Notes under the pieces: generated by a model
Databases searched by the model: none
Told to the model about the DNA's origin: nothing
The model's input: only the letters and a program-made list of their open reading frames with translations
DNA from: Ectocarpus siliculosus
Lineage: Eukaryota > Sar > Phaeophyceae > Ectocarpales > Ectocarpaceae
Assembly: GCA_000310025.1 (NCBI GenBank)
Contig: FN649744.1
Coordinates: 2,230,841 to 2,242,900, forward strand
DNA: 12,060 bases
Reading direction: 5' to 3'
Program-made: the position numbers and the translations under genes
Part shown: in pieces, positions 11,501 through 12,060 of the stretch
Layout of the letters: each line of letters opens with the position of its first letter
Position numbering within the stretch: position 1 is the stretch's first letter

Positions 11501-11917
11501 GGACCTGAGAAACGTAGAAAGAAAGACCGGCCGTCAGTTGGACATGCCTCTGCATGTTTCGGGTCCGCATGTGAATATGCTTCCGGGCGTAAACCTCCCC
11601 CCTACTTGAACGTTTTCATCGATTTATGCTCTGCCCTTCCCCCTATTATTTCGCTTGCGGCTTGCTTCATGCACCCACATGCGTTCGTCGTACTACCTTC
11701 GAAGCCGTTCGCTGTCGGCTTTGTGGTTCGCGCCTTTCTGGTGCTGATGCCATTTCATGTCTGCTAATTTCATGTTTTTTTTTTTTTTTTTTTCTTCAAG
11801 GCTGGAGTTCCCGAGCGCGCCGCTGCCGGAATTCCCCAGCTCCCCTTTGGACAAAATTCCTTCGCCTCCGGGACCGGGGGATGACTCGGATGACCCAGAC
11901 GACGGGGGCCTGAGAAC
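79..11917 (+). CDS. Multi-exon gene: PLU-1-like (KDM5/JARID1-type) region plus TFIIS central domain; 5' partial
   Basis: This is the whole spliced model; exons are listed separately. Eleven exons are joined by ten GT-AG introns with compatible phases (0,0,0,2,0,0,1,0,0,2), totalling 4,584 nt or about 1,527 codons. It begins mid-protein, since exon 1 follows an acceptor. Order of parts: helical PLU-1-like region (exons 1 to early 8), a C-x2-C-x9-C motif, an Ala/Pro-rich linker, a C-x10-C-x3-C motif, a TFIIS central domain (end of exon 8 plus exon 9), and an acidic/basic disordered tail. Known from families: PLU-1 regions lie C-terminal to JmjC in KDM5 demethylases, and TFS2M domains bind RNA polymerase II. 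Inferred: a nuclear chromatin/transcription regulator. The model needs the in-frame TAG at 8803-8805 to be an error, a nonsense allele or spliced out. Otherwise there are two reading frames, ending at 8805 and restarting near 8845. Exon structure is well supported; the single-protein claim less so. Confidence 0.72.
308..891 (+). other. Intron 1 (584 bp)
   Basis: GT at 308 and AG at 890-891. The 3' part has a run of about 13 C (864-877) before CGGTCGAACAG. Open frames on both strands here are short and show no recognisable domain. I see no other gene, RNA or transposon in it. Confidence 0.75.
892..1014 (+). CDS. Exon 2: PLU-1-like segment
   Basis: Acceptor CGAACAG|GAG, donor CCCCAG|GTATTC, phase 0 at both ends. 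The peptide begins EASAWEAEVRRAATGAGSS and continues MEDLKALARRGERVVSPPQ. Joined to exon 1 it gives LLE-EASAWEAEV, a natural helix continuation, then a loop and a helix of the 'e-x-L-x-x-L-x-x-x-G-e' type. That alternation is the strongest resemblance to KDM5 PLU-1 sequences in this window. An internal GAG|GTACGG is a decoy donor. The match is by eye only. Confidence 0.75.
1015..1792 (+). other. Intron 2 (778 bp)
   Basis: GT at 1015 and AG at 1791-1792 (CACACCCGCCAG). The last 150 bases are rich in AAC/ACA (for example around 1670-1730) rather than a clean pyrimidine tract. No extra exon with compatible phase and sensible protein was found, and no gene or mobile element is recognisable. Confidence 0.7.
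1793..2077 (+). CDS. Exon 3: PLU-1-like helices with alanine-rich insert
   Basis: Acceptor CCCGCCAG|CTT and donor GTTCGG|GTAAGG, phase 0 at both ends. The peptide starts LTEALRWRAACLQAA, another Trp-containing helix, then a poly-Ala/Ser stretch coded by GGC/GCG repeats (about 1830-1885). A helix VAALLAAGDNLSAW follows, then a polar linker and RELVAQIVAAGVR at the end. The Ala runs are probably expanded linkers between helices. The GCG/GGC repeat also keeps a minus-strand frame open; that shadow was not called. Confidence 0.72.
2078..2634 (+). other. Intron 3 (557 bp) with CT microsatellite
   Basis: GT at 2078 and AG at 2633-2634 (CTCCATCCAG). The 3' third is almost pure CT/CTGT repeat and doubles as an exceptionally long polypyrimidine tract. 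No other gene is seen. Confidence 0.75.
2441..2601 (+). repeat. CT / CTGT microsatellite
   Basis: About 160 bases dominated by (CT)n with an embedded (CTGT)n block near 2515-2532. It lies on the pyrimidine side just upstream of the exon 4 acceptor. Frames through it translate to Ser-Leu or Arg-Glu repeats that are not protein-coding. Confidence 0.95.
2635..3167 (+). CDS. Exon 4: PLU-1-like segment with several Trp helices
   Basis: Acceptor CATCCAG|TCG (phase 0) and donor GCCAG|GTACAA (phase 2). The peptide opens SLGWHSWRVLAARAAFNAL, then a Pro-rich loop and GHALLDAV. Next come AEFAALREAVAAKDAAATMA with WKW, a Gly-rich loop, and a final helical stretch with several Trp (TTWKEAVAV, VAEWETWRKSASGLVEGMEG) ending ALEVQLQAR. 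Regular Trp and Leu/Ala heptad-like spacing continues the exon 1-3 pattern. The split AG|G codon matches exon 5. The frame would stay open only to a stop at about 3196, so splicing is needed. Confidence 0.75.
3384..3434 (+). repeat. Left terminal inverted repeat
   Basis: It pairs with 4549-4599. The shared order is GGCCACTTGTTAAGCTGTC, a T run, GGGCTGTCTTTTTCTCAA, then AAGGGAC, with differences in T-run length and a few bases. Confidence 0.85.
3548..4249 (-). pseudogene. Antisense repeat ORF inside the transposon, broken by one stop
   Basis: On the minus strand the three repeats share one frame, interrupted only by a TAG near 3857-3859. The other units have CAG there (AQLMADTF, TQLAGDSF versus a stop before LVADTF). 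Each 73-residue unit carries a version of ADTFVI.V.SVC.EGASMNQSC, then a Lys-rich patch, a hydrophobic stretch and SWSVS.TTQD. Protein-level similarity between units suggests a coding past, but I recognise no domain and no transposase. It may be a captured gene fragment or chance opening maintained by a 219-bp period divisible by three. No promoter or splice signals were assigned. Confidence 0.4.
3575..4238 (-). repeat. Three-unit 219-bp tandem repeat
   Basis: Landmarks recur at a 219-base step: CGAAGGTATCCGCCACGAGC near 3841, its copy AAAGGTATCCGCCATGAGC near 4061, and a more diverged copy, AAAGCTATCCCCCGCGAGC, near 3623. The phrases TTGGTTCAT.GATGCTCCCTCG and GTCTTGTGTGGTG..TGATACAGACCAG also repeat. 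The period is exactly 73 codons. The two right-hand units are closest to each other, and the left unit is oldest or most diverged. The array sits entirely inside the inverted-repeat element. Confidence 0.88.
4428..4466. repeat. Short inverted repeat within the element
   Basis: CCATCCTGTC (4428-4437) pairs perfectly with GACAGGATGG (4457-4466) across a 19-base loop. It lies in the AAAAAGACAG-rich right half and may be subterminal repeat structure of the element. Confidence 0.6.
4549..4599 (-). repeat. Right terminal inverted repeat
   Basis: This is the reverse complement of the left end. The top strand reads GAGAAAAAGACAGCCC then GACAGCTTAACAAGTGGCC, followed directly by TAA. Confidence 0.85.
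4694..4910. mobile_element. About 217-bp MITE with long inverted repeats in a TA target
   Basis: The sequence 4688-4746 (AGAATACCGTATATGACACA onward) is repeated inverted at 4858-4916 over 59 bases with two mismatches. TA dinucleotides flank the inner ends CCGTATATG...CATATACGG (4692-4693 and 4911-4912), as expected for Tc1/mariner-type insertion at TA. The outer GAATA/TATTC symmetry could come from a palindromic target AGAATATTCT, or belong to the element. The roughly 110-base centre has no coding potential. The superfamily call is inference; the inverted repeats are directly visible. Confidence 0.82.
5374..5797 (+). CDS. Exon 5: PLU-1-like segment with disordered insert
   Basis: Acceptor TGCGGCAG|GAT completes the split codon from exon 4 (AG+G); donor ATGCAG|GTAGGT is phase 0. 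The peptide begins IEAGRWLVASGGVLFPTGGR, then a Pro/Asp-rich low-complexity region. A helix pair follows, FADVLAGLQELRGEASSWL with TEARGLLAGA, then a Gly linker and a last helix KAVEALLARDVVRAMQ. The Trp-then-Ala-Leu-Leu pattern (SSWLTEARGLLAGA) matches the Trp helices of the earlier exons. Phase agreement at both ends supports the call. Confidence 0.75.
5798..6211 (+). other. Intron 5 (414 bp) with GTT/GGT repeats
   Basis: GT at 5798 and AG at 6210-6211, with the pyrimidine-rich lead-in TTTGTTTCTCTTGTCTCGACCAG. It includes a (GTT)n stretch around 5902-5930 and a (GGT)n stretch around 5938-5953. No other gene is visible. Confidence 0.75.
6212..6298 (+). CDS. Exon 6: short 29-codon exon, PLU-1-like
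   Basis: Acceptor CTCGACCAG|TTA and donor CCGGTG|GTGAGT, phase 0 at both ends. The peptide is LPEEKLLRDALQSHG, then QWDPKVLAILTVPV: a charged helix followed by a Trp segment, in register with neighbouring repeats. The frame is open upstream of the acceptor, so a longer exon cannot be excluded. The strong pyrimidine tract ending at 6211 favours this boundary. Confidence 0.68.
6299..7136 (+). other. Intron 6 (838 bp)
   Basis: GT at 6299 (GTGAGT) and AG at 7135-7136 (GATGTCCAG). It holds T-runs near 6391 and 6421 and pyrimidine-rich sequence around 6883-6960. An in-frame alternative acceptor at 6970-6971 (TGTGTGCAG|GGA) would add 55 mostly hydrophobic codons to exon 7. I think that less likely because the added peptide does not continue the helical pattern. 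No other gene is seen. Confidence 0.65.
7137..7314 (+). CDS. Exon 7: PLU-1-like segment
   Basis: Acceptor GATGTCCAG|ACC (phase 0); donor ACAGGGG|GTGAGA (phase 1). The peptide contains a Gly linker and then GWLAPARTLLAQAPTTLP, a Trp/Ala-Leu-Leu helix like those in exons 1 and 5. It continues SHLALLRWTIAVGETAQVML, another Trp helix. The last base supplies G for a split glycine codon completed by GT in exon 8. An alternative acceptor nine bases on (CCGCAG) would also keep frame. Confidence 0.72.
7315..7831 (+). other. Intron 7 (517 bp)
   Basis: GT at 7315 and AG at 7830-7831. A 12-base C run (7802-7813) followed by GCTGGCTTACTTCTTCAG forms the 3' end. A G-run sits near 7500-7510. No gene or element is recognised. 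Confidence 0.75.
7832..9861 (+). CDS. Exon 8: end of PLU-1-like region, two Cys motifs, first part of TFIIS central domain; contains in-frame TAG
   Basis: Acceptor CTTCTTCAG|GT completes a Gly codon; donor TTCAAG|GTGCGT is phase 0. In order: helices including MEPLAERGKTLLLGG and EAVTRGVDACRQWVAGAT (end of the PLU-1-like part, to about 8340); an acidic then Ala/Pro/Gly-rich linker; a C-x2-C-x9-C motif (Cys codons 8740, 8749, 8779); then a TAG stop at 8803-8805. Downstream, in the same frame, come PDGFVEWVAKVDCG, a long Ala/Pro linker, a C-x10-C-x3-C motif (9199-9246), a poly-Gly/Ala linker, and the start of the TFS2M domain from about 9559. At 2,030 bp it is far longer than the other exons. 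Strong GC bias keeps minus-strand frames open too. The TAG is the only break in frame. Confidence 0.75.
8737..8886 (+). other. Cysteine-rich motif spanning the in-frame stop
   Basis: Upstream of the stop the protein reads KACSACKKGRISAIKC, a C-x2-C-x9-C array followed by RVDRRHW. Immediately after the stop the same frame gives DHDWTDPPSRPWVMPDG and ends VDC (8884). The high density of Trp, Asp, His and Cys, unlike the surrounding Ala/Gly linkers, suggests a compact, possibly metal-binding module that the stop cuts in two. I do not recognise the family. Confidence 0.45.
8803..8805 (+). other. In-frame TAG stop inside exon 8
   Basis: The frame is open for more than 950 bases before and more than 1,050 bases after this codon, with recognisable protein on both sides. 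No GT-AG pair with good consensus removes it in frame. The only frame-keeping option I found is 8785 (GTGGAC) to 8865 (81 bases) or to later AGs at 8877 or 8901, all with a poor donor. A restart at ATG 8845 is 39 bases downstream. Confidence 0.9.
9190..9288 (+). other. C-x10-C-x3-C zinc-knuckle-like motif
   Basis: The protein reads CDKPVGRDVAFCSDDCVVSA, followed by a helix with two His. Known: CXXC1/Cfp1 and DIDO-type proteins carry a short Cys segment with an aromatic-CS-x-x-C core outside their PHD fingers. The resemblance is by eye. A fourth metal ligand is not obvious. Confidence 0.5.
9556..9861 (+). other. TFIIS central domain (TFS2M), first part
   Basis: From WTAEDEQAFAKGLEAVR the sequence follows the TFS2M pattern: a helix with RHKVMDRFRELFADG, an Asp/Ala stretch, LAWDLEHELNAF (the A-x-x-I/L-E helix), then VYKEKAQSLRFNIKFAKNPE. 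The last segment is the family's most conserved part (Y-K-x-K-x-x-S/R-L-x-F-N-x-K-x-x-K-N-P-x-L). The domain continues in exon 9. It binds RNA polymerase II in TFIIS and in Bye1/PHF3/DIDO-type proteins. Confidence 0.92.
9862..10382 (+). other. Intron 8 (521 bp)
   Basis: GT at 9862 (GTGCGT) and AG at 10381-10382 (CAAACATCGCAG). It splits the TFIIS domain. An AATAAA-like run at about 9996 is probably fortuitous because the domain continues afterward. No other gene is recognised. Confidence 0.8.
10383..10592 (+). CDS. Exon 9: second part of TFIIS central domain
   Basis: Acceptor CATCGCAG|GAT and donor AAGCAG|GTGCGG, phase 0 at both ends. The peptide begins DLLSGGTSMKTLCGMSTDEL, then ASSHLKEERKRIRDES. 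This is the C-terminal half of TFS2M (L-x-G-x-x-x-x-x-x-L-x-x-M-s-x-x-E-L-A-s-x-x-x-K-x-x-R). It follows directly from exon 8's NPELFK. A basic/acidic helix (QEDEGNEIVYKDGALQKIDK) closes the exon. The TFIIS C-terminal zinc ribbon is not present in the visible exons, so this is not TFIIS itself; the arrangement is nearer to Bye1/PHF3/DIDO. Confidence 0.9.
10593..11049 (+). other. Intron 9 (457 bp)
   Basis: GT at 10593 and AG at 11048-11049 (GGCGTGCCCAG). It includes a G run at about 10611-10621 and a (CG)n patch near 11016-11027. Nothing else is recognised. Confidence 0.72.
11050..11417 (+). CDS. Exon 10: disordered Gly/Ser/Lys tail with NLS-like clusters
   Basis: Acceptor GTGCCCAG|ATG (phase 0); donor CCCAA|GTGAGT (phase 2). 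The peptide is Ser/Gly/Lys-rich, with KKPRRVK (11143-11163) and KRMKRLL (about 11368) as candidate nuclear localisation signals. Between them is an acidic block, DSSDDSGDDEAKD. RSELLKRRLSASSDLD contains an R-x-x-S-type possible phosphosite. If the donor is not used, a TGA follows at once (AAG TGA, 11419-11421). The first codon is ATG, but phase 0 continuity with exon 9 makes an internal exon more likely than a new start. Confidence 0.75.
11418..11800 (+). other. Intron 10 (383 bp)
   Basis: GT at 11418 (GTGAGT) and AG at 11799-11800, preceded by a T run of about 20 bases and TCTTCAAG, a textbook acceptor. No other feature is seen. Confidence 0.85.
11801..11917 (+). CDS. Exon 11: Pro/Ser/Asp-rich C-terminal segment
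   Basis: The acceptor TTCTTCAAG|GCT completes a Lys codon (AA+G) from exon 10. The peptide is LEFPSAPLPEFPSSPLDK, then IPSPPGPGDDSDDPDDGG and LRT. Serine-proline pairs and an acidic end suggest a disordered, possibly phosphorylated tail. The exon ends at AGAAC|GTAAGT, a perfect donor. Read through, the next codons are ACG TAA, so the gene may instead stop here at 11919-11921. The stop falls inside the donor, and sequence alone cannot decide between them. Confidence 0.7.
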
Positions 11918-12060
11918 GTAAGTGGAAGGGGGGGGGGTAGGGGGGCATCCGCGGGGCATTCGTTTGGTGGGGGATCGGGGGGGGGGGGGGCCCGGGAGGG
12001 GATTTTTTTTGGGGAAGGGCCTGGGGGGGGGGAGGGGAACCAACCCATGCTAATTTTCGT
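11918..12060. other. G-rich, probably low-quality end of the window
   Basis: Long runs of G with interspersed T and C, unlike the rest of the window. It could be the start of an intron, a 3' UTR or degraded contig-end sequence. No polyadenylation signal is seen. Confidence 0.6.

Noticed and set aside
10794-11570. 258-codon minus-strand frame opposite exon 10
   Set aside because: Pro/Leu/Ser-rich shadow of the Gly/Ser-coding exon 10, with no domain.

Overview
The window reads as nuclear DNA from a eukaryote with intron-rich genes. Coding stretches are GC-rich and full of short Gly/Ala/Ser/Pro runs. They are separated by GT-AG introns of about 380-2,200 bp with pyrimidine-rich 3' ends, CT and GTT microsatellites and transposon debris. 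This fits a stramenopile, and a brown alga of the Ectocarpus type is my best guess (inference only, moderate confidence). Both window ends are C/G homopolymers with degraded-looking sequence, suggesting contig ends.

One plus-strand gene seems to span nearly the whole window. Eleven exons (79-307, 892-1014, 1793-2077, 2635-3167, 5374-5797, 6212-6298, 7137-7314, 7832-9861, 10383-10592, 11050-11417, 11801-11917) join with consistent phases through ten GT-AG introns. They give about 1,527 codons, open at the 5' end and possibly at the 3' end. The first seven exons and the start of the eighth encode Trp-punctuated, Leu/Ala-rich helices that resemble the PLU-1 region of KDM5/JARID1 histone H3K4 demethylases. 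The rest of exon 8 holds two cysteine motifs and, split with exon 9, a clear TFIIS central domain (TFS2M), the RNA polymerase II-binding module also found in DIDO/PHF3/Bye1. Exons 10-11 encode a charged, disordered tail with nuclear-localisation-like basic clusters. If it is one protein, it would couple a demethylase-type scaffold to transcribing polymerase. The catalytic JmjC part, if present, lies upstream of the window.

One in-frame TAG (8803-8805) interrupts exon 8 between the PLU-1-like and TFS2M parts. It is the main uncertainty: sequencing error, nonsense allele, short spliced segment or gene boundary.

The 2.2-kb intron 3168-5373 holds two nested mobile elements. The first is a 1,216-bp element (3384-4599) with about 50-bp inverted ends and a TAA duplication, carrying three 219-bp tandem repeats that read as 73-codon units on the minus strand. 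The second is a roughly 217-bp MITE (4694-4910) in a TA target, within 59-bp inverted repeats. No RNA genes, CRISPR arrays or prokaryotic signals were seen, and the long minus-strand open frames over exon 8 look like composition shadows.
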